Source of the DNA: Methanocorpusculum sp. MCE
GTDB lineage: Archaea; Halobacteriota; Methanomicrobia; Methanomicrobiales; Methanocorpusculaceae
Length of the DNA: 7,528 nt
Direction of reading: 5' to 3'
NCBI GenBank assembly: GCA_003315675.1
Contig: NIZU01000068.1
Coordinates: 1-7,528, forward strand
This document shows, piece after piece, positions 1 to 6,172 of this stretch. The stretch's first letter is position 1, and the number at the start of each line of letters is the position of its first letter. A model generated the notes under the pieces. That model had not been told where the DNA came from. It saw only the letters and a list, made by a program, of their open reading frames with translations, and made no database searches. Made by a program: the position numbers and the translations under genes.

Positions 1-55
1 TTTCATAACGTTCGTGATATGCCTGGTTGAGACCAAAGCTGCTGAAAGTCCCCAT
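1..55 (-). CDS. Transposase N-terminus (IS5/IS4-like), cut by the window edge
   Basis: On the minus strand an ATG at 55-53 opens a frame that runs off the window, reading MGTFSSFGLNQAYHERYE. A TGA in the same frame at 67-65 lies just upstream, so this ATG is the only good start. From memory, IS5-like transposases of methanogens often begin with a short stretch of this kind (aromatic-GLN-x-AY...RYE) before the conserved GDRL and IDW motifs. Those motifs would lie outside the window, so the family is inferred from 18 residues only. The right edge of the window carries a transposase C-terminus in the same orientation, so two copies of one element may flank this region. No convincing terminal inverted repeat could be fixed here. 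Confidence 0.45.
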   Translation of the reverse strand, partial: MGTFSSFGLNQAYHERYE

Positions 56-77
56 ACATACTACTCAACGTACGAAA

Positions 78-91
78 AGAAAGTACTTTCT
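78..91. repeat. 14-base perfect palindrome AGAAAGTACTTTCT
   Basis: AGAAAGTACTTTCT is self-complementary over all 14 bases. It lies between the divergent starts of the transposase fragment (55, minus) and the antiporter gene (176, plus). It could be an operator or part of the insertion-sequence end. It lies about 36 bases upstream of the antiporter's TATA-like box, where an archaeal regulator could bind. No second copy was seen in the window. Confidence 0.4.
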
Positions 92-126
92 GTCAAAAAA
101 AAAGGTTGTTAGAAATTCTCTATAGG

Positions 127-156
127 TATATTTTTTACTGATCACGGAGTATTATT
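127..156 (+). promoter_or_regulatory. Probable TATA-box promoter of the antiporter gene
   Basis: TATATTTT at 127-134 fits an archaeal TATA box. A start point about 25 bases downstream (near 156) would leave a leader of roughly 20-26 bases. An AGGA at 171-174 inside that leader could act as a ribosome binding site for the ATG at 182. Confidence 0.45.
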
Positions 157-175
157 CTGCTACATACAATAGGAA

Positions 176-2230
176 ATGGATATGGTTGTTCAAATAAATC
201 TATTACTGGCAGTAGTGATCGTGCTCGCGTGTGCGGTCGGCGTATTATTTATCAGCAGAAAGATCCATATCCCGTTCATTATCGGCTATTTTATCACAGG
301 GATCATCGTCGGCCCCTACGGTCTCCATCTCATCACCGAAGAGCAGGTCGCCGTTCTCGCTGAACTCGGTGTCATTCTTTTGATGTTCACCATCGGTCTT
401 GAGATGTCGCTCAAAAACCTCCTTTCCATGAAGAAGGTCGTTCTGATCGGCGGCGGTCTGCAGATGGTCGTGACGACGGCACTCATCTGGCTTGCCCTCC
501 AGTTCGCAGGCATCCCCTCCAACACCGCGATCTTCCTTGGAATGATGGTCTCGACATCGTCAACGGCCATAGTACTGAACATCTATCAGTCAAAAGGGCA
601 GATGGCGACAAAACACGGGAAGATCGCACTCGGCATCCTGATCTTCCAGGATCTCGCCGTCGTCCCGATGATGATGCTCGTCCCGATCCTTGCCGGCCCC
701 GAAGAGACCGATCTCCTTGGGACCATGCTGAACTTAGTGGTCGGTTTGGGGATGCTCGGCGTCATTCTCGTCGCCGCCATCTATCTCGTCCCGAAATTTC
801 TGCAAAGGGTCGCCCTCACCCGGAGCAATGAACTTTTCATCATCTCGATCGTGACCATCTGTCTTGGGATCGCCTGGCTGATGTCCTTAAACGGCGTGTC
901 CCTCGCTCTAGGAGCGTTCCTTGCGGGAGTCGCCATCTCCGAATCTGACTACAGTCACGAGGTCATCGGACAGATCATGCCGTTTCGCGATCTTTTGACT
1001 AGTTTCTTCTTCGTCTCCATCGGCATGCTGCTGAACCTTGGGTTCCTCGCCCAGCATCTGCCGCTCCTCCTCATACTTGCCTTCGCACTGATCGCGGCAA
1101 AACTCATCGTGACCTTTGTCTCAGTCAAGGCGATAGGAATAGCAACGAGCGTCGCGTTCCTCTCGGCATTCGGTCTCTCCCAGATAGGAGAATTCTCCTT
1201 CGTGCTTGGAGCGACCGGGTATGCCAGCGGTATCCTCAGCGATAATGTCTATCAGGTGTTTCTCGCGGTCTCGATCATGACGATGATCATGACGCCGACC
1301 ATGATCGGTGCGGCGCCGCGGTTCGTCGACCAGTTCTTCCCGATGCCGATCCCGACAGGTCCGGGCTACAGCGGACCCGCCGAGGGTCTGGAGGATGAAC
1401 TGCCGATCGGGCACGTCATCATCGTCGGGTACGGACTTACCGGCCATTACGTCGCAAAAGCGCTGAAAAAAGTCGACATCCCGTATATTATTCTTGAACT
1501 GAACCCGGAGACTGTGGCAAACGAGAAAAAGAACGGAGAAAACATCCACTACGGCGATGCATCGCGTGAAGCGGTCCTGGACTTCGTCGGGATCAAGAAA
1601 GCCCAGACGATCGTGATCTCCATCCCGCAGATGGACACGATCAAAGCGATCTTAACCGCTGCCCGCAGAATGAACCCGAAGATCGGCATCATCACGAGAT
1701 CGAGATACATCTCCGAGACCGCCGAACTCTACCGCCTCGGAGCGGATGAAGTGATCGTCGATGAAAAGGAGGCCGCTCTTCAGATCTTCCACCGGATCCT
1801 TTCCAATCAGCAGGTACCGATACAGGACTTCGATCTGTATGCCAAACAGGCCAGAAACGAGATCTACGACAAATACATCGAGACGCCGATCCACTCGAAT
1901 CTCACAAAACAGGAACCAAAGGGAGGAAGGCTGGATGTCATCCGGCTGCGGGCTAAGCAGGCAAACGAGATGCTGTCTAAAAGCAAGAGCAGAGTCGAGC
2001 AGATACGGGTCGAGAAAGGGGCACAGATCGCCGGCAAGCGAATATCCGAAGTCCAGATGCGCAAGAATTACGGTGTCTCGGTCATTGCCGTACGGTGTGC
2101 GGGCAAAGCGGACGCGATCGTTTCACCGGACGGAGACACGATCTTAAACGAAGGCGATACCGCGGTCGTGATTGGAGAACCCGACGCGATTGCATCGATT
2201 ACGTTCCTGTTTGCGGAAAATACTGAGTAA
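176..2230 (+). CDS. Kef/CPA2-type cation:proton antiporter with C-terminal RCK (TrkA-N/TrkA-C) domains
   Basis: This encodes a 684-aa inner-membrane antiporter, probably exchanging K+ or Na+ for H+ for pH and ion homeostasis. Residues 1 to about 390 form a dozen hydrophobic helices. They include the CPA2 hallmark FQDLAVVP (Q158, D159), where the aspartate is the expected ion-binding residue. Residues about 411-535 form a TrkA-N/RCK Rossmann domain: GYGLTG at 418-423 binds the nucleotide, and E441 at the end of the second strand favours NAD(H). Residues about 600-680 match a TrkA-C domain. Domain order and length match Kef-type proteins, and it looks intact. The substrate cannot be read from sequence. 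No KefF/KefG-like partner is adjacent, so glutathione-adduct gating as in E. coli KefC is not implied. ATG 176 lies only one base after AGGA; the in-frame ATG at 182 has better spacing (7 bases) and may be the true start. Confidence 0.93.
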   Translation: MDMVVQINLLLAVVIVLACAVGVLFISRKIHIPFIIGYFITGIIVGPYGLHLITEEQVAVLAELGVILLMFTIGLEMSLKNLLSMKKVVLIGGGLQMVVTTALIWLALQFAGIPSNTAIFLGMMVSTSSTAIVLNIYQSKGQMATKHGKIALGILIFQDLAVVPMMMLVPILAGPEETDLLGTMLNLVVGLGMLGVILVAAIYLVPKFLQRVALTRSNELFIISIVTICLGIAWLMSLNGVSLALGAFLAGVAISESDYSHEVIGQIMPFRDLLTSFFFVSIGMLLNLGFLAQHLPLLLILAFALIAAKLIVTFVSVKAIGIATSVAFLSAFGLSQIGEFSFVLGATGYASGILSDNVYQVFLAVSIMTMIMTPTMIGAAPRFVDQFFPMPIPTGPGYSGPAEGLEDELPIGHVIIVGYGLTGHYVAKALKKVDIPYIILELNPETVANEKKNGENIHYGDASREAVLDFVGIKKAQTIVISIPQMDTIKAILTAARRMNPKIGIITRSRYISETAELYRLGADEVIVDEKEAALQIFHRILSNQQVPIQDFDLYAKQARNEIYDKYIETPIHSNLTKQEPKGGRLDVIRLRAKQANEMLSKSKSRVEQIRVEKGAQIAGKRISEVQMRKNYGVSVIAVRCAGKADAIVSPDGDTILNEGDTAVVIGEPDAIASITFLFAENTE

Positions 2231-2246
2231 AATAGAGCATAACCCA

Positions 2247-2260
2247 AAATACTTTTTTGT
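2247..2260 (+). terminator. T-rich terminator after the antiporter gene
   Basis: A run of six T (2253-2258), preceded by an A-rich stretch, lies about 20 bases after the stop. Archaeal polymerase terminates on such T-runs without needing a hairpin. Confidence 0.45.
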
Positions 2261-2265
2261 GAAAT

Positions 2266-2523
2266 TGAGGATTTAGGAGGAATGGCACAGCCTTTCGGCC
2301 GTGCCTGGCGAAAGCATGGGGTACTTTCGCTGGTTGGATTCACACCCTTGTGTATGAAAAATTCTGTTGGTGTGGTGTTTATTCTGGATTAACCAGGCAG
2401 GTGGTGAACTCAGTTGGTATCAGAATGCTTGAACGCATCCTTGGATCTGTGCCGGCAACCGAAGCTGCCGCAATCTATCTCGCGGGCTGTTTAAACTCGC
2501 TTACTAATAGTAAGGCGCAATAG
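2266..2523 (+). other. Hairpin-rich intergenic region; ncRNA or decayed mobile-element end
   Basis: No confident gene lies here, but local self-complementarity is dense. GGCAC 2284-2288 pairs with GTGCC 2301-2305, with inner GCC/GGC. GCGAAAG 2308-2314 pairs with CTTTCGC 2324-2330. CTGGTT 2330-2335 pairs with AACCAG 2391-2396, enclosing CACACC 2341-2346 with GGTGTG 2369-2374. ATGC 2425-2428 pairs with GCAT 2435-2438, and CGGCA 2453-2457 with TGCCG 2466-2470. CGC+TTACT 2498-2505 pairs with AGTAA+GCG 2509-2517, with one bulged G. It does not show the conserved blocks of RNase P RNA (found elsewhere here), SRP RNA or tRNA. It may be an uncharacterised structured RNA, or the 3' end of a degenerate IS200/IS605-type element, since those ends are hairpin-rich. 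The strand assignment is tentative because the pairings read on both strands. Confidence 0.35.
2350..2523 (+). pseudogene. Possible remnant of a TnpB-like C-terminus
   Basis: A frame open from a TGA at 2266 to a TAG at 2521-2523 could be read from GTG at 2350, giving 57 residues. It contains FCWCG, resembling the second half of the TnpB zinc ribbon (F-x-C-x-x-C-G). It then reads RQVVNSVGIRMLERILG and ATEAAAIYLAGCLNSL, which loosely recall the NAA-x-NIL helix and the 'EAGT' tail of archaeal TnpB proteins. There is no upstream RuvC part, no proper start and no binding site. The frame coincides with the hairpin-rich region. If genuine, it is a decayed 3' end of an IS605-type element; the match is weak and could be chance. 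Confidence 0.22.
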
Positions 2524-2540
2524 TATAATATGATTTACAT

Positions 2541-2607
2541 AACGGCAGGAATTTCCACCACCCATATAAACCACATGAAGACATATAAATGAAGATATCC
2601 TGCCGTT
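2541..2607. repeat. 10-base inverted repeat AACGGCAGGA/TCCTGCCGTT
   Basis: AACGGCAGGA (2541-2550) and TCCTGCCGTT (2598-2607) are perfect inverse complements separated by 47 AT-rich bases. That spacer holds two CATATAAA boxes (2563-2570 and 2582-2589). The pair lies about 40 bases beyond the stop of the minus-strand hydrolase gene. It could form a long-loop stem at that transcript's 3' end, or be the termini of a very small element. Confidence 0.5.
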
Positions 2608-2614
2608 CTCGAGC

Positions 2615-2643
2615 CAAAAAACCAGGGGAACGTCGAAAAAAAG
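2615..2643 (-). terminator. Double T-run terminator after the metallo-hydrolase gene
   Basis: Read on the minus strand, a run of seven T just after the stop codon is followed by a second run of six T about 13 bases later. These suit archaeal T-run termination of the 3681-2647 gene. Confidence 0.5.
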
Positions 2644-2646
2644 AGA

Positions 2647-3681
2647 TCAGCAGGAACCTGCCGAGTAGTAGAGCGGCTCGCTGTAGGGGGAGAGCATACC
2701 TTTCTCATCCAGGATCGACACTGCCCCATGGCCGCAGCAAATCAGAAGCCGTTTGCCGGCGGCTTTTTGTTCCTCGTCAAACTCTTTGGCAATCCGCATA
2801 AGTTCGCGTCTCTCGATTCTGGCCGTCTCACTGTTCACGTTCACCGATCCGATCATCGAATCGGCGATCGAACTGTAATCCGCACGCGCCTTGGAGAGTG
2901 TGGCAAAGTTCAGCAGCGCGTCGCTTGTGAAAAACAGTCCCTCGCGTGGCTCATACAAAAAGATCTGACCCGCAATGTGGCCCCCGAGACTTGCCCACAC
3001 ATCGAACTGCATATCCGCAAACGAAAACGAATCGATGACCGGAAAAAGCCCGCGTTTGCCAACCTGCTCAGTCTTACAGTACTCAACCGTTTCCGGCACG
3101 TTCATGCGGGAGTAGGTGTTGATGGTCGTCGTATAGAACTTCTCTAAGATCTCGCGGCCGTTCGGCGATGCATAGCCGCGGGTTCCGCTCTCGAGAAGAG
3201 CTTTTGTCACCGGATGCATCACCGGCGTAACCGGGAAATACCCCGACGCCCCGCAGTGATCCGCATCGCCGTGCGTACAGACCACGAACTTCACATCGGA
3301 AAAATCCCCGGCGCCAACGGCACGAAGCATTCGCTCGCAGTCATTATAATAGCAGCCGTAACCGGTATCGAGAATCATTTTTCCCTCGGGGGTCAGAAAC
3401 ACATTCAGATTGCCGCCGCCCGGCAGCTGGATAACGAGCAGAGTCTTGCCGTTTTCAAGCGGGATCTTCTGATAATTCGACTCGAAGCCTTCGCCGGTCG
3501 TCTTACCAAGATAGAGGCAGATATTTTCCACCAGCTGGAGATAATCCTTCGGGGAAATCCCTTCCCTCTCCCGGATCTTTACCGACACCTCGCCTTCCGC
3601 AATATATTCGGCACGTTCCTCGGCCGTGAGGGGTTCAATATAAGGAGCGATACGTGCTAAAAAATCTGTATCAAGCATCAT
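2647..3681 (-). CDS. Metallo-beta-lactamase-fold hydrolase with HGDADH metal motif
   Basis: This 344-aa cytosolic protein has an MBL-fold domain from about residue 80. Visible family features are ILDTG (D105), the metal motif THGDADHCG (136-144), GGHIAGQ (H235), FTSDAL (D254) and CCGHG (H318). These give H137, D141, H142, H235, D254 and H318 as likely ligands. The usual second histidine of H-x-H-x-D-H is an aspartate (D139), so the metal site is unusual. The first 75 residues form a charged helical extension. The substrate cannot be predicted; relatives include thiolesterases, phosphodiesterases and lactonases. It follows the HAD gene on the same strand after 37 bases, so co-transcription is possible, although a TATA-like box lies in the gap. 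The start has two consecutive ATG codons and no clear ribosome binding site, which fits a near-leaderless message. Confidence 0.85.
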   Translation of the reverse strand: MMLDTDFLARIAPYIEPLTAEERAEYIAEGEVSVKIREREGISPKDYLQLVENICLYLGKTTGEGFESNYQKIPLENGKTLLVIQLPGGGNLNVFLTPEGKMILDTGYGCYYNDCERMLRAVGAGDFSDVKFVVCTHGDADHCGASGYFPVTPVMHPVTKALLESGTRGYASPNGREILEKFYTTTINTYSRMNVPETVEYCKTEQVGKRGLFPVIDSFSFADMQFDVWASLGGHIAGQIFLYEPREGLFFTSDALLNFATLSKARADYSSIADSMIGSVNVNSETARIERRELMRIAKEFDEEQKAAGKRLLICCGHGAVSILDEKGMLSPYSEPLYYSAGSC

Positions 3682-3691
3682 GTGTTTTTAT

Positions 3692-3721
3692 CATATTGGC
3701 AATGAAGCATTACTATATTTA
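3692..3721 (-). promoter_or_regulatory. Probable promoter of the metallo-hydrolase gene
   Basis: On the minus strand CATAAATATAG, centred near 3717, fits an archaeal TATA box and overlaps the stop codon of the upstream HAD gene. Transcription from about 3691 would leave only about 10 bases before the ATG. The gene could therefore be expressed separately from its upstream neighbour. Confidence 0.45.
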
Positions 3722-4405
3722 TGGTCGTAAAAGCCGCAGAATATCAGCCGGCGTGTCCGCTACGAGTACTTTCTGCGGGCAGGCAAGGGAGGGATGATCG
3801 AAAAAGTTTCGGTCCCCGTACTTCGCATATACAGCCGTCATGCCGAGAGATATGACCGGTTCGATGTCACGCCGGATCGAGTCGCCGACATAGGCAGCCT
3901 CGTGCGGCGCGAGTCCAAGAAGATCGAGGGCGCATTCGAACGGAGCGTGATGCGGTTTTTTGTAGCCGGTTGTGTCGTATCCGACGACCACATCGAAGTA
4001 GGACTTCAGACCCAGATGTTCGAGACGCAGTTCGGCCGCGTAGGAGAACGCATCCGTCACGACCCCGAGACTGTATCCCGCATTCCGCAGACCGGTCAGG
4101 ACACCTTCGATTCCCGGGTATGCCGTCAGGCAGTTCATCTTTGCCTCGTCGAACGCGCCGACCGCCTTGAAGTATTTTTCCACCGAAAAGCGGTTGTGGG
4201 CCATCATGAAATCCTGGAGATTCGTGTGGTCCTCGAAATGATACTTCCACCGCAGATAATAGCTCAGCAGCTCGTCCCCGGTCCCTTCCCCGACCGAAGC
4301 AGCGGCCGCATCGCAGCCCTTTTTCATTGCCTCCACGAAATCGAAAAGCGTATTGTCCATATCGAAAAGGACAGCTTTGAAGGGAGCGGATAGCAGGGTC
4401 TGCAT
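3719..4405 (-). CDS. HAD-superfamily hydrolase, phosphoglycolate-phosphatase-like
   Basis: This soluble phosphatase of about 228 aa belongs to HAD subfamily I. Counting from the upstream GTG at 4414, motif I is DMDNT (nucleophile D18, acid/base D20). Motif II is VVTD (T120), motif III is the lysine in GYKKP (K152/K153), and motif IV is GDSIRRD (D178, D183). Residues between motifs I and II form a helical cap of the C1 type, as in phosphoglycolate phosphatases and haloacid dehalogenases. All catalytic positions are present, so it should be active on a small phosphorylated metabolite that cannot be named. I chose the ATG at 4405 because a GGTGAG (4417-4422) lies about 11 bases upstream. The in-frame GTG at 4414 is only 2 bases from that site and would add three residues. 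Confidence 0.88.
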   Translation of the reverse strand: MQTLLSAPFKAVLFDMDNTLFDFVEAMKKGCDAAAASVGEGTGDELLSYYLRWKYHFEDHTNLQDFMMAHNRFSVEKYFKAVGAFDEAKMNCLTAYPGIEGVLTGLRNAGYSLGVVTDAFSYAAELRLEHLGLKSYFDVVVGYDTTGYKKPHHAPFECALDLLGLAPHEAAYVGDSIRRDIEPVISLGMTAVYAKYGDRNFFDHPSLACPQKVLVADTPADILRLLRP

Positions 4406-4414
4406 TGAATACAC

Positions 4415-4492
4415 ATCTCACCCGGAAATACTTAGGGATATCGAATTGAGAGTCAAAAGATATATCGGGCAGAGCCCACTACATAGATATTA
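4415..4492. promoter_or_regulatory. Divergent promoter region with a palindromic TATA box
   Basis: This gap separates the minus-strand HAD gene from the plus-strand 131-aa gene. GATATATC (4459-4466) is a perfect palindrome and could place TBP in either direction. Towards the plus side it predicts a start near 4488, giving an almost leaderless mRNA for the ATG at 4493. Towards the minus side it predicts a start near 4436 and a leader containing GGGTGAG (4417-4423). A second minus-strand candidate, CTAAGTATTT (4426-4435), would give a leaderless start at the ATG at 4405. Confidence 0.4.
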
Positions 4493-4888
4493 ATGGCTGC
4501 TGAGGATTTTGTGTGGAACGAGGAGGATCTCGAGAAGATCTATCTCGTATCAAGACTGGTGTATCGGGAAGAGATCGCACCGAACAAGGCTGCAGAAAAG
4601 CTGGCCGGGATCATCGAACAGAGCCCGGAAGCGATCAAGGTATTTTTCTCGATGTATATCCATATGCGGTACGGCAGGATCTTCAAGCAGTCCGGCGTGG
4701 ACCAGATGATCGTCTACTTCCTGAGAAGGATCGCCGAGGAGGACGGCGACCGGGCACTTGGGTTCGCTCTGAAGTCGGTGTACGGCTATGCAGGGTTCAA
4801 GGAGTCGGTCGGCTGTTATATGGACGATCTGAATAAAGCATGCGCCGAGATCGAACGGATCACCGGCGTGAAGCCTGCCGGGTCCTAG
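4493..4888 (+). CDS. Uncharacterised small helical protein, resembling the ScoMcrA-like N-terminal head domain
   Basis: This is a 131-aa soluble, apparently all-helical protein with no signal peptide or membrane segment. The middle reads SMYIHMRYGRIFKQ (53-66), then VYFLRRIAEEDGDRALGFAL (74-93), then GFKESVG (101-107). This order (a helix ending 'G-x-x-(Y/F)-K', a 'YFL-R-I-x-x-x-x-G' helix, then an aliphatic helix with '(Y/F)-x-E-S-x-G') resembles the N-terminal head domain found on ScoMcrA-like HNH restriction proteins. Here no nuclease domain follows: the protein ends after about 25 more residues. The resemblance is from memory and would need a profile search. The ATG is probably read leaderless. 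Its stop lies two bases from the stop of the convergent minus-strand gene. Confidence 0.75.
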   Translation: MAAEDFVWNEEDLEKIYLVSRLVYREEIAPNKAAEKLAGIIEQSPEAIKVFFSMYIHMRYGRIFKQSGVDQMIVYFLRRIAEEDGDRALGFALKSVYGYAGFKESVGCYMDDLNKACAEIERITGVKPAGS

Positions 4889-4890
4889 AT

Positions 4891-5148
4891 TCAGGAAAAG
4901 ATATTCGAGACGTTGTGGAATCCGTCTCCACGTTTTTCCGCACAGCCGACCGCCGTCGAGCGGGGAATGTCGGGCACTGTGGTGACCCGTTCTACCTGAC
5001 AAAAGGCGAGAGCCGGGGATTTTTCCTGTTTTCCGTCAATCACGACGTAGCGGGAATGCATGCACATCCGGCATTTTTCAGGAGTGACGGTCCGTCCGTC
5101 GGTGCAGACAAGAACGCCGTCTTTTATCGGGATCTCATTCACCGTCAT
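4891..5148 (-). CDS. Small cysteine-containing protein, downstream partner of a YkgJ-type gene
   Basis: This 85-aa protein of unknown function has five cysteines. They include a C-x-x-C knuckle in EKCRMCMHSRY (C26, C29), plus C15, C50 and C69, so it may bind a metal or an iron-sulphur cluster. It has no membrane segment. It overlaps the 3' end of the YkgJ-type gene by 14 bases and is read in another frame, so the two are very probably translated from one message. The ATG has no clear ribosome binding site of its own; a GTG two codons later is an alternative. A real gene is supported by the tight overlap and the convergent end with the 131-aa gene. The coupling suggests the two proteins act together. 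Confidence 0.65.
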   Translation of the reverse strand: MTVNEIPIKDGVLVCTDGRTVTPEKCRMCMHSRYVVIDGKQEKSPALAFCQVERVTTVPDIPRSTAVGCAEKRGDGFHNVSNIFS

Positions 5149-5620
5149 AGAACAGAATAGAATAGCCGTGTTCCACCATCACGGACTCGATGTATTCGCG
5201 GGACGGATCGGGATGTTTCTGGACTTTTTCCCGCCATATCCCTTGGAGTTCCTCGTCTTTCGTGACGAGCGAGACGCGGCCTTTGACCCGGCCTTGTTCC
5301 TCGCCGCCTTTCCAGATCCGGGCAGCGCAGCAGTGGTAGTCTTTACAGATGAAGAGCCGGTACGGGTGGATGGTACATACGTATTTTCCATCCGGTTTTC
5401 GCCGGAGAAAGAAGCAGGCCGAACGGTTTTGCTCCTGGACCGAGTGATCGTTATCAAACAGTTCCCGGTATTCGGGCGTGATGAGAACCTGACGCATCTC
5501 GCGGACCACTTCGTTTTTTACGACAAACCCATACTCTGAAAGCTGTTTATCCATTCTGACGACCTCGCCGATCCCAAGGCAGCAGAGTCCGCACTGAGTG
5601 CACTCAAAATTCCCTCCCAT
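5135..5620 (-). CDS. YkgJ-family cysteine-cluster protein (putative Zn/Fe-chelating)
   Basis: This 161-aa soluble protein begins FECTQCGLCC (C7, C10, C13, C14), the hallmark of the YkgJ/UPF0153 family. Further cysteines are C69 (SACFFL), C82 (YVCTIHPYRL), C92 (FICKDY) and C97/C98 (HCC). These follow the family pattern in which C...G-x-C-x-I-x-x-x-R-P-x-x-C-x-x-(F/Y)-x-C completes a metal-binding cluster. Length is normal and nothing seems to be missing. The biochemical role of the family is not established. The ATG is followed at once by GGAGGG and has no binding site before it. On the minus strand CTAAATAG, near 5655, would place a start about 8 bases before the ATG, so a leaderless message is likely. 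It leads a two-gene operon with the 85-aa gene. Confidence 0.85.
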   Translation of the reverse strand: MGGNFECTQCGLCCLGIGEVVRMDKQLSEYGFVVKNEVVREMRQVLITPEYRELFDNDHSVQEQNRSACFFLRRKPDGKYVCTIHPYRLFICKDYHCCAARIWKGGEEQGRVKGRVSLVTKDEELQGIWREKVQKHPDPSREYIESVMVEHGYSILFYDGE

Positions 5621-5688
5621 GTTTAATCAATCTCTAATCGGCGCCGAAGCTATTTAGTGATACCGGAAATGGACCAAAAGAATAAGAT

Positions 5689-6007
5689 GCGTGAGTCGGA
5701 GTGATAAGCCTCCTCCTGTTTTTACGGCATTCGGCTTAGCGTTGTACCCGGATCATTGGGTCAGGCACCGGTATCGACCCTGTTCCAACTTGCACCCACA
5801 GAGATTCGCCGTTCCATCGGTCCCTCAGCCTCGACGCTCAACAGCTTCACCTGCAGTTTCATTGCTCAGAAGAGGACGTGTCGTTTCTGTTCCAGAGCTG
5901 TGACTCTCGCCACCCGTACTTGCGTACGGCTGTGTACCTGAGCGGTGGGAGGACTTTCCTCAGCGGTCTCGAATTGACCACCGTCAGCCGTGTGCTCCCT
6001 CTCACGC
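5689..6007 (-). ncRNA. rnpB: RNase P RNA (archaeal type A)
   Basis: This is the catalytic RNA of RNase P, which removes 5' leaders from pre-tRNAs. On the minus strand the ends pair as helix P1: GCGTGAG (6007-6001) with CTCACGC (5695-5689), then GGAG/CTCC inside an AG/GA internal loop. Next come a P3-like hairpin (GGTGGTC/GACCGC), the universal GAGGAAAGTCC block (5961-5951) and ACAGAAAC (5890-5883). An AACGGCGAATCTC...GGGTGCAAG segment follows (about 5812-5788). The 3' block is AACGCTAAGCCGAATGCC...AAACAGGAGGAGGCTTA (about 5742-5706), which pairs back in P2/P4. The length of about 319 bases and these blocks match archaeal type A molecules. Ends are set by the P1 pairing and could be off by a few bases. 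It lies 68 bases upstream of the YkgJ-type gene on the same strand. Confidence 0.94.
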
Positions 6008-6010
6008 GGG

Positions 6011-6037
6011 TATATATTGGGCATGAGGAATTATGAA
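6011..6037 (-). promoter_or_regulatory. Promoter region of rnpB, two TATA candidates
   Basis: On the minus strand ATATATA (6017-6011) is the best-looking TATA box, but it lies only a few bases before the P1 helix. A start 25 bases downstream would delete one strand of P1. TTCATAAT (6037-6030) is weaker but sits about 25-27 bases before 6007, the correct distance for an intact P1. Confidence 0.4.
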
Positions 6038-6172
6038 AGAATAGGGTATGGGGAAGGAAAGAGATAGTGAATGTGTTGATTCACGGGAGCTACCCTGTTT
6101 TTCCTTTGTTAAACTTTTATTGGTTGTACTTTGGCTTCGTGTACGGTATTCTTTGGGGGTACAATCCATCAC

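Noticed and set aside
92..107. Matching terminal inverted repeats of the two flanking transposase elements (GTCAA...GG at both ends)
   Set aside because: Similarity to the region near 7403-7417 is limited to GTCAA plus A-rich sequence and could be chance.
2281..2391. 36-codon ORF beginning ATGGCACAGCC after GGAGG
   Set aside because: The GGAGG is only one base from the ATG, too close to work, and the frame is filled with hairpins.
2401..2470. tRNA-like gene (CTCAGTTGGTAT resembles a D-arm)
   Set aside because: No T-arm GGTTCRAATCC, no acceptor pairing and no proper anticodon arm follow.
2563..2589. Two CATATAAA boxes as promoters for a plus-strand gene
   Set aside because: No credible plus-strand gene follows; the frames there are antisense shadows of the metallo-hydrolase.
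6041..6102. Plus-strand terminator (AGGGTA/TACCCT followed by TTTTT)
   Set aside because: No plus-strand gene ends here; the neighbouring gene is rnpB on the minus strand.
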